Source of the DNA: Stromatinia cepivora
Lineage: Eukaryota; Ascomycota; Leotiomycetes; Helotiales; Sclerotiniaceae
Reading direction: 5' to 3'
Assembly (NCBI GenBank): GCA_014898415.1
Contig: RCTD01000001.1
Location: 4,092,001 to 4,156,000, forward strand
DNA: 64,000 bases
Shown here one piece after another: positions 38,601 through 52,428 of this stretch (position 1 is its first letter; each line of letters opens with the position of its first letter). A program made the position numbers and the translations under genes. The notes beneath the pieces were generated by a model. It saw nothing but the letters and a program-made list of their open reading frames with translations, was not told where the DNA came from and made no database searches.

Positions 38601-40130
38601 ACAAATAAAACTATAGATAACTTGTTAATACTCAGAATACAAGTTACCCAAGATTACAAGTATATATTATTTCAAAATAATCTCTTGCTTTATAATAACT
38701 ATCTGGTAATGCCCAATATCGATAATCTTCAAATTTATCTAATTTGTAAAATCTATAATTCTATTTCTATTGTTTATTCTAGTACAAACAAAATCTATTT
38801 CTTATTATTTCAATAATACTATTGGCTTAAAATGCACAATACTATAATCAGATATATATACAATTATCATATCTACAAATACAGTTCCGTTTTATACAAT
38901 TATACCCCTGGTTTATTATATTCATTTCCGATTCTTAATCGAATATAGTAATATATTATTATGGATTATTATAGTTTTAATAAGAATAAATACAGATATA
39001 ATAACGTTTTAATTATTATTGATCAATTGATGAAACAAGCTATCTCTATACCTTATCACAAATCAATCGATGCTTAAACTCAAGCATAATTATATCTTTA
39101 TCATATATACCAATATTATAGTCCCCCTGATATTATAGTATCGGATCGCGGCCTCTAATTCATATTATAGTTCTGAAAGGAATTCAGCCAAATCCTAGGA
39201 ATTAATCTCAAACTATCCATTATTCATCATCCCCAAATTCATAGTCAAATTGAGATCTATAATTAATATTTTCAATAACGATTAAGACCGTTTGTTAGCT
39301 ATTATTAAAATAATTGATCAGAATTCCTATTTATAATGGATTATATACAATTTACTTTTCTATACAACTCCTTAGGAGGGCTTATATTCTATGAAACCCT
39401 ATATGGGCATATACCGAAACGTATATAGGAATAGAAGGAAGATGTTAGTAAACCAATAGAAGATATAAATATATATAATGCCTATATATACGCAAAATAC
39501 AATAGATTAGTTCTCGTGCGAACGAAAGAAAATCTATTGCATACCCAAGCTAAAATATCGAAATCCATGAATGTTTATTGATATAAAGTCGATTTCGATA
39601 TCGGAGATTATATATAATTTAATATAAAGAGTTATCTTATTTAAAGATTATTCAAGAAATTGGATTTCCTAATTCAAAAAAGATTCAAGATCATTGATCG
39701 ATTTAGAAGCTCTTTTAAACTCGAACTCCCAATTATAATGAAAATTCATCCTGTTTTCCCTTCAGATCAATTATGTAAAGTATATAACGATCCTTTTCCT
39801 GATCAGATATTTAAACCATCTCCATTTATTAATATAATTAATGATTTAGAATAGGAAATAGAAAAAATCCTAGTAGTAAAGAAAATACAAAAAACCCTAT
39901 TATACAAAATCTTATAATTTAATAGCGATACCGATTTTATTTAATATCCTATTTCCGATTTTAAAATATTATTGCACCTTTTGTACGATTTTCATTTGGT
40001 TAATCCAATATTGCCTGGTCCTTCCAATCGATTAATTGATTGAATAAAGTTTTATAAAAGCAGAAAAGATAATTATAATTATATAAATAACAATTTATTT
40101 ATAAAACCAAAGAAAAGAAAAGTATTTTTC
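38600..40130 (+). pseudogene. G3 integrase and chromodomain remnant
   Basis: The H2C2 region is partly open at 38622-38816. The core is at about 38950-39400, with VSDRGL retained near 39140. The tail is open at 39660-39854 (FRSSFKLELPIIMKIHPVFP). The chromodomain segment IEKILVVKKIQKTLLYKIL lies at about 39855-39915, ending in the acidic C-terminus near 40120. Confidence 0.85.
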
Positions 40131-40801
40131 AATTCAACAGATTGAATATTATGATTTTATAATGATGCATATATATACAATCGTGAAAGGATCAAAAACC
40201 CATACAAATTCAAGGGAATTTGATTGTATACATATATAGTCCGAACTTTATATAACAGACGAATTATCATTATCAAGATAATACGAAGGCAATATATTTC
40301 AAAAAACTTATGCTTATAATTATTTCAAAAATTATGCAAAAAAAAGTTCGAATATAGTAAAAACGAAATATAACATTATCCCTATCGATTTTGTTTAATT
40401 TAATTGATTTAATCAATTTGATCGATTAACTTAATCGATTTCGGAATTGATTATATTAACCATCCATTATTATTATACTATAATTCAATCTCCTTCCCTT
40501 TTCTATTAAAACTTTTTCCTTTTAAAGGTTCCTTAAATCAAGGAGAATACAAATCAATATTAATTTAACCAATTAATGAACGATTTGATCGATTTGATCA
40601 ATTTATTCGTTATTTTGATCAATTTGATCGATAATTTTGATTAATTCGGTCAATCTCTAATAAATTGATCAAATCAATCAAAATGATCAATTTAATTGAT
40701 TTAGAGCTTATGAATCTTTATAAAACCTAGTTTTCAATGAAATAGCAATGGAATAGAGGAGTGAAACACTCAAAGACGAGCTTTTCCAAAGAGGGGGATA
40801 A

Positions 40802-41083
40802 TATTACAAATTGTGAATTATAGGAAACTAACCATATGATACCTTTTATCTTTTATATCAATTTATGAGTTGATCATCTATATACATGCATTACAAATCA
40901 TACAATTTAATATAATAAAATAATAACCCTAATAACGCATATATACAATCCCGCAGCCCACAAATGAGTATTTGTATATATATATCTAATTGCTCTTTAC
41001 GAATCATAATTCTTCAATTATAGATTCTAAAGAATATAATTGACCCTGTTTATTCAGCTCTACTACGGCTCTTGTGCGTCACA
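40802..41083 (+). repeat. G3 3' LTR
   Basis: 282 bp. Inner start TATTACAAATTGTGAATT heavily mutated; outer end TACTACGGCTCTTGTGCGTC intact. Confidence 0.95.
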
Positions 41084-42593
41084 ATTATCAAAACAATTGA
41101 TCAGAATGCCTATCTATAATGGATTATATACAACTTACTCTTCTATATAATTCTTTAAAAGAATTTACACCCTACAAAACCCTATACAAATATATATTGA
41201 AATATATATAAGAATAAAAGGAAAACATTAATAAATTAATAAATAATATGAATATATATAATACCTATATATATACAAAATATAATAGATTGATTTTCAT
41301 ATAAACAAAAGAAGATTTATTGTATATCCAAATCAAAATATCGAAATCTACAAATATTCATTGATGTAAAATCGATTTCGATATCAAAGATTATATATAA
41401 CTTAATATAAAAAGTTACCCTATTCAAAAACCATTTAAGAAATTGGATTTCCTAATTTAAAGAAGATTTAAAATTATTAATCGATTTAGAAACTCTCTTA
41501 AATTCGAATTTCTAATTACAATGAAAATTCATTCTGTTTTCTTTTTAGATTGATTATATAAAGTATATGATGATCTTTTTTTTAATCAAATATTCGAATT
41601 ATCTCTATCTATTAATATAATTAGTAATTCGGAATAAGAAATGAAGAAGATTTTAACAATAAAGAAAGTATAAAAAACTTTATTATATAGAATCTTATAG
41701 TTTAATAGCGATGCCGATCTTATTTAACATTCTATTTCCAATTTTAAAATATTATTGTACCTTTTATACAAATTTTATTTAGCTAATTCAATGTTGCTTG
41801 GTCCTTCTAATCAATTATTTGATTGGATAAGGCTCTATAAAAACGAAAAGGATAATTATAATTATATAGATAACGATTCATTTATAAAACCAAAGGAAAG
41901 AAAAGTATTCTTTAATTTAATAAACTAAATATTATGATTTTATAATAATATATATATATATAATTGCGAAAGGGTTATAAACCTATACAAATTCGAAGGA
42001 ATTTGATTGTATATATATATACCCCGAGCTTTATATAACAAACGAGCTATCACTATCAAAACAATACGAAGATAATATATTTAAAAAAAAATTAAAAAAA
42101 TTTATGTTTATAATCATTTCAAAAATCATACAAAAAAGAAGTTTGAATATAATAAAAATGAAATATAATATTATCTCTATTAATTTTGATTAATTTGATT
42201 AATTTGATCAATTAATTAATCAATTTGATCAATTTGGTCGATTAACTTGATTGATTTCGGAATTGATCATATTAACCATCCATTATCACTACACTATAAT
42301 TCAATCTCTTTTTTTTTTATTGAAACTTTTTCTTTTTAGAAATTTTCTAAATCAAGGAAAATACGAACCAATATTAATTTACCTAATTGATTAATTCATT
42401 TATCAATTTGATCAATTTTGATCAATTTTGGTCAATTTTAATCAATTTCTAGTAAATTGATTAAATCAATTAAAATAATCAATTTAATTGATTTAAGGCT
42501 TATAAATCTTTACAAAATCTGATTTCCGATAAAATAATAATGGAATAAAAAAATAAAACGTTTGAGGGCAAGCTTTTCCGAAGGAGGGGATAA
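41084..42593 (+). pseudogene. G1 integrase end, chromodomain and 3' non-coding region
   Basis: Resumes G1 after G3. Matches 22375-23869 of G2: integrase tail (about 41090-41630), chromodomain (about 41630-41840) with many stops, TTGATC array (42180-42500) and polypurine run GGAGGGGA before the 3' LTR. Confidence 0.85.
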
Positions 42594-42875
42594 TATTACA
42601 AATTGTAAATCACAGAAGGTTAATCATATAATACCTTTTATCTTCTATATCAATTAATGAATTGATCGTCCGTATACATACATTACGATTTATACGATTT
42701 AGTATAATAAAATAATGATCTTAATAATGTATATATATAGTTCTGCAGTTTATAAATAGGTATTTGTATATATATATTTAGTTACTCCTTATGAGCTATA
42801 GTTTTTCAATTGTAGATTCTAAGGAATATAATTGACTCTGTTTATTCAGCTCTACTACGGCTCTTGTGCGTCACA
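42594..42875 (+). repeat. G1 3' LTR
   Basis: 282 bp. Inner end TATTACAAATTGTAAATC mutated, outer end CGGCTCTTGTGCGTCACA intact. Followed by GATAT. Confidence 0.95.
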
Positions 42876-43392
42876 GATATGACGCTTTTTTTGAATAGGC
42901 CTCTTGTGAAGTAAAATTTAGAAACGGGATTTCTAAGCTCCGATATCTTACCTAAGTACACCTATCCAACCAGTAAACATCGCATTCCGCGATAAGTTCT
43001 AAAATCCTACTTTTGCACATAAGGGTCTTTTTCTATGTCCTTTATATATCCTCCGCCTTTGCTCAAAGCCATTTTCTAATGATCAATATCTTTAATCTAG
43101 ACATTATCAATAGTAATTTAGTTAAGAATAGATTCTATACTTTTTATTGATTCTTCGAAACAATATATATAGATCTAAATATTATTGAATCTTTTAATAT
43201 TTATATAAACTGTTTTTTCAACAGTGAGTATAGATATAATCCAAATTATTGTAATTCAAAAGAAAACTAAATTTAGGAATGGATTATTTCGATATTAAAT
43301 CCTTTTTGATTTCATTTTATCGGTATTTTTTATATAATTATATTATACTTGTCATTACTTTTCAACAAATTTGTAACAATTTGTATCCTTAC
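42876..43392 (+). other. AT-rich DNA between the two retroelement clusters
   Basis: 517 bp with no match to any repeat in the window and no open frame of note. The first 200 bp keep moderate GC; the rest is A/T rich with some TA enrichment. This should be the pre-insertion target DNA that G1 and G4 entered. Confidence 0.6.
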
Positions 43393-43651
43393 TGTCACGA
43401 ATCGTGAACCACAGGAGGCTAATCACGTGATACACCTTATCTCCCATATCAATTGATGAGCTGATCGTCTATATACATGTATTACAATTCATATGATTTA
43501 ATATAATAAAATAATAACCCTAATAATATATATATATAATTCTACAATTCACAAATAAGTATTCGTATATATATATCTAATTGTTCTTTATAAATTATAA
43601 TTCTTTAATTATAGATTCTAAAGAATATAATTAATTTTATCTATTCAATTT
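43393..43651 (+). repeat. truncated Gypsy LTR G4
   Basis: The first 259 bp of the Gypsy LTR (TGTCACGAATCGTGAACC, CACGTG at 43424-43429). The terminal 22-23 bp are missing because the inverted LTR of G6 begins at 43652. No internal Gypsy sequence follows. Confidence 0.88.
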
Positions 43652-43770
43652 TGTAACGCACAAGAGCCGTAGTAGAGCTGAATAAACAGAGTCAATTATA
43701 TTCCTTAGAATCTACAATTGAAGAATTATAGTTTATAAAGAATGATTAGATATATATATATAAATATTTA

Positions 43771-44080
43771 TATCACGGAAAGCCCTGTGATCCCCTGTAT
43801 CTTATAAAGGATCAAAGCGTATACTTTCCAATCGGAATGAAGGATCTACTAATCTTTACCAATCTATTAATTTGATAAGATGATCCTGATATACTAATAA
43901 ACAAAGATCTAATTTAATTAAGGTGTATATCGACTAAATAATTATTCATTTGTTTTATATATACAGTTTTTGATTTATATAATTAAGAGTAAGTTATTCA
44001 ATTCTTTTACTTTATTAATTATATATATCATTTATTCTCTGATTTTTGAAAATGCTTTATAATTATATTATCCTGTGATA
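43771..44080 (+). repeat. Copia-3 5' LTR
   Basis: 310 bp. Outer part intact (CACGGAAAGCCCTGTGATCC), inner part mutated compared with the 3' LTR. Confidence 0.93.
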
Positions 44081-45500
44081 ATTATGAGCTTAATAGTTTT
44101 TAAATCTATGCAACTTTTTATTCAATGATTATTAAATATTTAAAGAATTATTCTTAAAATATTATTTCTATTTTATTTATAATTCAATATTTATATTAAT
44201 TCAATTATTTTCATTCAATATAATAAAAGATCAAAACAATCTTCTTTTTATAATCTGTATTTAATAATTGGAGTAATATCTATATTTGAAAAATAAGTGT
44301 CAAGTTTAAGGAATCTGGGATTCAATTAATTTAGAGAATGATCTGTTTGTTTTTATATTAATGATATCTATTCTAAATTTTGATCTGATGAATAAGTTTA
44401 TTTATGATTAGATCGATTGGTTTTCAATCAAATCATTTGTTTTATCTTTTGTTATCGATCTTTAAGTTAAATATGATTAAAAGAAACAAATTCAATATTA
44501 AAAGGAATTCTCGGAATATTTTATAATGATTCAATTCAGGGAAAATACTAATAAAAATACAAAGATAAAAGATTCTGATAATAATATATTGGGATTTATT
44601 TCTAATAGATTCATTATTCCATTTTCAATCATCTTTCAAGAAATCTTTTTCGAGTTTGTTTCTTTTCAATTGGAGTATCGATATCGATAATAAGAATATA
44701 TATAGAATTATAAAGCTTTTTGTAATGTTTATGAATAAATCGAATCATTAGTTGATTAAGTATATTTTATAAAACTATTCATTTTCAATCAGGGTATTAT
44801 AGCTTTTTCATTCAAGATAATCATCAATGTATTCAAAAGGAAGTTTGTATTTACAGTAACTATTACCAAGTTTGCAGTATTATAAGAATATCAATCTATT
44901 CTAGTGTAAACCTTATTTGGCAGAATTGATTCTATCAAATGGTATAGGGATTGGATTATAGTTTATATCAAAGCTTTTGTATATAAGATTATTGAAGTAT
45001 AGAATGAAATTGTTATTAATACTTTTCTATAAGTTATTAATATCAGGATATTCCCAATCTGGATAAATACTATGATTATATAGATTGAAATGAATAATCA
45101 ATTTGGATTATCCAATCTTTTATTTAAGCAATTCAGAGATATTTTTAAAGGATTAATCTTTTAGAATTCTATTTTTTTAAAAATTAAAGAAGGAATATAT
45201 TTTATATTTATTTTTTCTCAAAATAATAAAAAGTTTAAAAAGAATAAAAAAAGTATCAATTTTAGAAGTAATCAAGGGATTAAGAAGATCTGGGAATATC
45301 TTTATAGAATCAAATCTGAATGGAATAATGGAATTGATTATAATTATATTACTTATAATTGTAAAGCCATAAAGTTAATATTCATTAAAAGGATCAATTC
45401 ATTGTTCAAAAGGGTATTCAATGAAAATGAATTACAAATAATTAGAGATCGAACAAGATTGTATTTATAGAAATAGTTTTATTTTGATTAGATCAAAAAG
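44081..45500 (+). pseudogene. Copia-3 leader and gag remnant
   Basis: No capsid motif is legible with confidence. Towards the end, WNNGIDYNYITYNCKAI (about 45320-45370) keeps part of what may be a zinc knuckle. Stops from Q (TAA) and R (TGA) codons dominate, consistent with C->T on this strand. Confidence 0.6.
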
Positions 45501-45667
45501 AAATAGATGAAAAGTTTTATTGATCCTTTAGAATTTTTAATCAATGTTGTTATTTTGGATACTCGATATAATCAATCAAAGGTATACTTTATAGTAGTAA
45601 AAGTATATTATTTGTTTAATAGTATTTTGTTCGATAATTGTAGTGTTATATATATTGTGAATGATAT

Positions 45668-45949
45668 TGTCACGAATCGTGAACCACAGGAGGCTAACCA
45701 CATAATACCTCTTATCTCCTATATCAATTTGTGAGCTGATCGTCCGTGTATATACGTTACGATTCATACGATTTAGTATAGTAGAATAATGACTCTAATA
45801 ATGTATATATATAGCCCTATAGTTTATGAATGGATATTTGTATATATATATTTAATCGCTCCTTACAAGCTATAATTTTTCAATTATAGATTCTAAGGAA
45901 TATAATTGATTCTATTTATTCAGCTTTATTATAGCTTTTGTATATTACA
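45668..45949 (+). repeat. G5 5' LTR
   Basis: 282 bp, outer part intact except CACGTG, which is CACATA here; inner end TTGTATATTACA mutated. Confidence 0.95.
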
Positions 45950-47499
45950 TTATCTACAATTCATTTACAAGTGTTCGATTATCTAATGGTCTCCCAAATA
46001 ATATTTCATTTTAATAATATCTTCTTAAATGAACTTTTATAAACATTATATTCAAAGAAAGAAAATCTATTCCGATCTAATCGATAAAGATATAAACATT
46101 TTTAGAAATATACTATCATTTTCATAATACAATGAACTTCTTCTTCTATACACTTCGAATCTTCGAAAATATATTCTAAAGAATCTTTTCTTTCTTTTCA
46201 ATTATTTCAACAACTCTTCAAAGAAAATATAAATACAGGATTAGATAACGTTATTATTGAAAGAAAGAAGATTAGTAAAGAGAAAATTCCAATATATAAA
46301 ATCAATACTTTTAGTGATTCAATTGTTCCTTTTGAATTATCATTATAATTATAAGATCTTTATATAATAATTATAAATTTGAAAAAGGAGAATCAATAAT
46401 TGAAAGTTATAATAATGACGAATTCTATAATAGTACAATCTTCTTTTGAGCCCCAAATGATATTTATATAGATATCTAGATCAACAATAATACTTAGGAT
46501 TCTCTTTATTTCTTTAATCGAAACTTAAGGATCTTTATCCAAGCAAATCTGAAGATCCTGAAATTAGAAAAAGAAAACTTTGATCAAACAATCTGATCAC
46601 CCGGGGTCCTTCAAGGATTCTTCTTTCTTTTCAAGAAATGATAATCTATTTAATAATCAGGGGTCCTTTCATTTAAGAAATCGATTTAATCGATCAAGAT
46701 TATATTCCTATGCTAATTACAATTCACAACAAGATATATATATATCAAAACCTATAAATCTTATTATTAAACTTAATAATAATATTAAATCTAAAACTAA
46801 TTTGTAGCAATTATTGGTTATAGAACGATTCGAACTATATATTATATTATTTAAGAGTAAAACACAACATTATATATATATAATTGATTAAATCGAATCA
46901 GAAGTATAAATATATTGTTATACTTTTTATATACAAATGCCCCGATTCACAGTATTCGAATTAATCGAATAGTTTGTAGCGATCTATCAGAATCCGGCCG
47001 AAATCAATGATACTTGTTTTCAATATGAGATATAGATTATACTTAATATAACTTGATATAATAACTTTCTAAAATAATATAGGAAGTTCAGATTACTTGT
47101 TATCCAAATGAAGATTACCAATGATAAAATCCTATTCAGGGATTTCGAATGGAAGATTTCCGATTTTCTTTTGCAAATAATAATAATATTCATTAAGGAT
47201 TATAAGATTACAAAAGAATTTATAAATATATTTATTAAAGTAGATTAAAACGAAGTTTCATTATAAAAACGAAACCGATATTATATTGGTCGAAAAGCTT
47301 TTGTAATTATTCGAAAATTAATGGTTATTATAAACCCCTTATAATCCTTTCGGAGCTTTAATAACCTCAACCCTGGAATTTCTATATTCCTGAAACTGTT
47401 TCTACTCCGGAATACTCTTTTTGGATATATTAACCCTACTATATCTAATAATTATTCGAACTTCAAATGCTTATTGTTTTTTTTCTTTTCTGGAGTAAT

Positions 47500-48000
47500 A
47501 TGTATATCGACGTTTTGTATCGATAACTTTAATAAAATCGAGATAATACAAGAAGAAGCAGAAGAATTCGAAGAATATTAGAATGCCAAGAAAGATTTCA
47601 ATCTAGAAGCTATAATTGAAGTTATATAGAATATCTATTTAGAAAAAGAAAAACATTTAAAACCAAATGCTTAGATTCTGTTTCTATTTTAAATGTTATA
47701 CGGGATATGAGATTTCTTGATTTAATCAAGTTTATAAGAGGAGAAGCATTTACCTTTTCTTATAATCTTTCGAAAAATGGTTATATTTATCGATTAAGAG
47801 TATTTATTAATTCTGGAATAAATGAATTTGTTTTTATTAATACTATACTCCTTATTTGTTTATTTCCTATATTTAAACCAAGAATTATACTATTTGAAGC
47901 TTCAATTGAAGTTAAAGAATATAATGATATATAAGACTATATTATTACCTATTTCATATTCCTTAATTTAATAATCAATAATTATAAATAATCTTTTGTC
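47500..48000 (+). pseudogene. G5 protease remnant
   Basis: Open at 47707-47934: RGEAFTFSYNLSKNGYIYRL, then FINSGINEFVFINT, where the catalytic Asp of DSG is Asn (GAT->AAT). Upstream 45950-47500 is leader plus gag without legible motifs. Confidence 0.82.
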
Positions 48001-48839
48001 CTTTTCTTTATTATTGAATTAAAGAATTATAATATTATTTTAAATAGATTTTGATTATCAAAGATTCAAACGAAACTTGATTATTTTAATCGATATTTCG
48101 AATAATTTAAAAAGAGATTTTATATTATCTTTTATTCGAATAATCTCTTTATTATTCAATTATCCTTTTACAAACAAAAGATTGATCGATTAACCTAATA
48201 AGATATTGATCAACAAAATAACCAATTCGAAGAATATTGAAATCGAAAAGATTTATAATTGAATAGATCAATTATAATTGGTAATATATAATAAAAACCT
48301 TTAAATATAAATATAATATAAACTTTTATTGAAAAAGAAGAAATCCCGATTCCTTTCAAATTCAATCCATCTCCTTTTTAATCAATTATATTATTATTAT
48401 AAATCTATGAATACCTTCTTTGTATATCGCCCGAAATCCTCGATCTATATATACTCAAATCCGATAAATTTCAATTAAAATACAAAAAAGATGAATAAAT
48501 TGAATTCTTTATTATTATTCTGAAAGAATTCGATAATATAATAAATTCTCGATAGAATAAACAATATACAAAAGAGAAAGTATTAATTATTTTGATCGAA
48601 TTCAAGAATATAAAAGTTCGAAAAAAACTCGATCGAATATTAATCGAAATCAATTCAGAATGCAAAATACTATTTAAATATTGATAATATCATCAAGTTT
48701 TTTTCAAGTATAAATCAAATATCTTATCTTTTAATCGATCTTATAATTATAAAATCATATTGGAAAACAAAGAAGAACAAATTTTATATTATAATCCGCT
48801 TTACAAAATGTTTCTGGAATAATTGGAAATCATTAAAGA

Positions 48840-50120
48840 ATATATTATGAATAATCTTAACAAAAGATTTATTGAATCTAATTAAGTTTTTTATATTGCA
48901 CCCATTCTATTTATTAAGAAATCTAATAATAGTTTGAGATTCTGTATAGACTTTAGATTATTGAATTCCTTGATATATAAGGATCGATATCCCCTTTTTT
49001 TAATTGACGAAATGCTTTTTCGGTTTTCCAATACTAAGGTCTTTATTAAATTCGATATTCATCAAGTTTTCCATTATATAAAAATGGATCCTGTTTTGAA
49101 AAAATATACTATCTTTCGAATCCGATATGGATTATACAAATACAAGGTCATATTATTCGGATTAACGAATAATTCTGTAATCTATCAGTATTATATAAAT
49201 AATGTTTTATTCAATTATTTAAATATTTTTTGTATAATATACCTCAATAATATTCTAATCTATTTCAAAAACAAAAAAGAGCATCAAATTTATATTAAAC
49301 TAATTCTCAAACAATTAAAAGCTATTAATCTACAAATAGATTTCAAGAAATACGAATTCAATATTATATATATCAAATATTTGGGTTTTATTATTTCTAT
49401 TAAAGAAATAAAGATAGACCCTGAAAAGATTAAGGTAATTAAGAATTGGATCTTTTCAACAACAATAAAAAAGATCCAATCATTCTTTAGTTTTTGCAAT
49501 TTTTATCGATGATTCATTAAAGACTATAGTATAATAATGAAACCTTTTAATAAATTTATTAAAGCAAATATTAAGTTTGTATTTAACGAAGTATACCAAA
49601 ATGTATTCAATATTTTGAAGAAAAAGTTTATCTCCATTCTGTTTCTGTAATATTATAATTACCGATTCCCTTATATATTCGAAATAAATATATTCAATGG
49701 AATAATTATTAATATATTATTACAATAGTATAACAAAGATTGATTTCCTGTAACTTATTTCTCTAAAACTATAGTTACGTTAAACTGAATTACAAAGTTT
49801 ATAATAAGGAAATACTATCAATCATTCGATTTCTCAATTATTGAAGAGTGGAATTCGCTGGTTTATTATATAAAATTAAAGTTTATACCGATTATAAGGC
49901 TCTCGAATATTTTATAATTATCAAGACTTTCAATACCCGATAAATCTATTGGACAAAAGTTCTAATCGATTATAACTTTATTATTATATATCGCTTTAAA
50001 AAAGATAACCCTTTTATCAATACTTTAATCTATCAGATTAACGAATTGAACCTTCAGAATTATATCAAGAAAAAGAATCGCCTTCAACAATTTATTAAAG
50101 ACAACTAAATTGATACTGAA
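48840..50120 (+). pseudogene. G5 reverse transcriptase and RNase H remnant
   Basis: A 192-codon open stretch (48934-49512) covers RT from RFCIDFRLLNSLIYKDRYPL through KVFIKFDIHQVFHYIKMDPV to FFSFCNFYR. The catalytic loop reads YLNNILIYF (about 49240-49265), both Asp replaced by Asn. RNase H is at about 49520-50040 with several stops. Dead enzyme in spite of the long frame. Confidence 0.88.
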
Positions 50121-50199
50121 ATTATAAAAAAAGCTTTACAAAAGTATCATCCAAACGAAACAACAATTATTAATATTGATTTAAATGAAATCATTCTTT

Positions 50200-51780
50200 G
50201 ATTCGATTTAATTAATTATATTATCGAAATAAATAAAATTATAGATAGCTTGCTAGTACTTAGAATACAAGTTATCCAAGATCACAAATATATATTACTC
50301 CAAAATGACCTTTTGCTTTATAATAATCATCTAATAATACCCAATATCGATAACCTTCGAATTTATCTGATTTGTGAAACTTATAATTCCATTTCTATTG
50401 TTTATTCTGATATAAATAAAACCTACTTTTTATTATCTCAACAATACTACTGGCCTAGAATACACGATATCGTAATCAGATATATATACAATTATCATAT
50501 CTGCAAACGCAATTCCGTTCTATATAATCATACCCCCGGTTTATTATATCCATTTCCGATTCTTAATCGAATATGACAATATATCATTATGGATTATTAC
50601 AACTTTAATAAAGATAAATACAGATATAATAATATTTTAATTATTATTGATCGATTAATAAAACAAATTATCTCTATATTTTATTACAAATTAATTGATA
50701 TTCAAATTCAAATATAATTATATCTTTATTATATATATCAATATTATAGTCCTTTTAACATTATAGTATCGGATCACAGTCCCCAATTTATATTACAGTT
50801 TTAAAAGGAATTCAATCAAATCCTAAGAACCGATTTCAAACTATCCATTACTCATCATCCCCAAACCAATGATCAAATTAAGATTTATAATTAGTATCTT
50901 CAATAATAATTAAAGCCGTTTATTAATTACTATCAAAATGATTAATCAGAATTCCTATTTATAATGGATTATACATAATTTACTCTTCTATACAACTCTT
51001 TAGAAGGGCTTACACCCTACAAAACCCTATACAGGCATACACCGAAATATACATAAAAATAGAAAGAAAACGCTAGTAAACCAATAGACGATATGAATAT
51101 ATATGATACCCATATATATATAGAATATAATAGATTAACTCTTATACAAACAAAAGAAAACTTATTATATACTTAAGCCAAGATATCGAAATCCATAAAT
51201 ACTTATTGATATAAAATCGATTTCGATATCAAAGATTATATATAATTTAATATAAAGAGTTATTCTATTTAAAGATTATCCAAAGAATTGGATTTCCTAA
51301 TTCAAAAAAGATTCAAGATTATTAATCAATCTGGAAACTCTTTCAAACTCGAATTCCCGATTACAATGAAAATTCATCCTGTTTTCCCTTTAAATCGATT
51401 ATATAAAGTATATAACAATCTTCTTTCTAATCAGATATTCGAATCATTTTTGTTTATTAATATAATTGATGATTCGGAATAGGAAATGAAGAAGATCTTA
51501 ATAGTAAAGAAAATATAAAAAACCCTATTATATAAAATCTTGTAGTTTAATAGCGATATTAATCTTACCTGATATTCTATTTCCAATCTTAAAACATCAT
51601 TACACCTCCTATACGATTTTCATTTGACCAATCCAATATTACCTGGTCCTTTTAATCGATTAATTGATTAAATAAAGCTTTATAAAAACAAAAAGAATAA
51701 TTATAATTATATAGATAACGATTCATTTATAAAATCAAGGGAAAAAAAAATATTCTTCAATTCAACAAATTAAATATTAT
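50200..51780 (+). pseudogene. G5 integrase and chromodomain remnant
   Basis: The H2C2 domain is open at 50250-50576: YIYNYHICKRNSVLYNHTPG and, upstream, LLSQQYYWPRIHDIVIRY with the structural W intact. The core follows with stops to about 51020. The tail is open at 51288-51482 (GNSFKLEFPITMKIHPVFPL), and the chromodomain (MKKILIVKKI) and acidic C-terminus run to about 51760. Confidence 0.87.
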
Positions 51781-52428
51781 GATTTTATAATAATATATAT
51801 ATATACAATCATAAAAGAATCGAAAACCTATACAAATTCAAGGGAATTTGATTGTATATATATATAACCCAAGCTTTATACAACAGACAAACTGCCATCA
51901 CCAAGATAATACAAAGGCAATATATTTCAAAAAACTTATACCTATGATTATTTCAAAAATTATACAAAGAGAAATTTGAATATGATAAAAACGAAATATA
52001 ATATTACCTCTATCGATTTTGTTCAATTTGATTGATTTGATCAATTTGATCGATTAATTTGATCGATTTCGGAATTAACTATATTAATTATTTATCATCA
52101 TTATATTATAATTCAATCTCCTTCCTTTTTCTATTAAAACTTTTTCCTTTCAAAGGTTCTCTAAATTAAGAAGAATACGAATCAATATTAATTTAATCAA
52201 TTGATAAACGATTTGATCGATTTAATTAATTTATTTGTTATTTTAATCAATTTGGTTGATTAATTTGGTCAATTTGATCAATTTCCAATAAATTAACCAA
52301 ATCAACCAAAATGATCAATCTAATTGATTTAGAGTTCATAAACCTTTACAAAATCTGATTTCCGATGAAATAGTAATGAAATAAAGGAGTGAAATGTTCG
52401 AAAGCGAATTTTTCTGAAGGAAGGGTAG

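Larger units (their letters stand above)
34041..41083 (+). mobile_element. Gypsy chromovirus G3, complete copy
   Basis: 7043 bp, LTRs 34041-34322 and 40802-41083, ATTAT duplication (34036-34040 / 41084-41088) in the integrase of G1: a family member inserted into its own relative. Both ends keep unmutated outer LTR halves apart from the first TG, now TA. Confidence 0.95.
2433..42875 (+). mobile_element. Gypsy chromovirus G1, host of the nested 40-kb cluster
   Basis: A full-length Ty3/Gypsy element with 282-bp LTRs (2433-2714 and 42594-42875), TG..CA ends and target duplication GGTAT (2428-2432) / GATAT (42876-42880), one G->A apart. Its own sequence is in five pieces: 2433-3124, 9879-14152, 33437-33490, 33783-34040 and 41084-42875. 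These sum to 7070 bp, or 7051 after removing 19 bp of inserted target duplications, against 7041-7043 for the uninterrupted copies at 17111, 34041 and 45668. The interrupters are Copia-1A, Copia-1B, a solo LTR and Gypsy G3. It is the oldest insertion of the left cluster and is heavily RIP-mutated. Confidence 0.95.

Noticed and set aside
42876..43392. A host gene between the two clusters
   Set aside because: No frame or splice pattern; composition drifts to A/T-rich with no recognisable motif.
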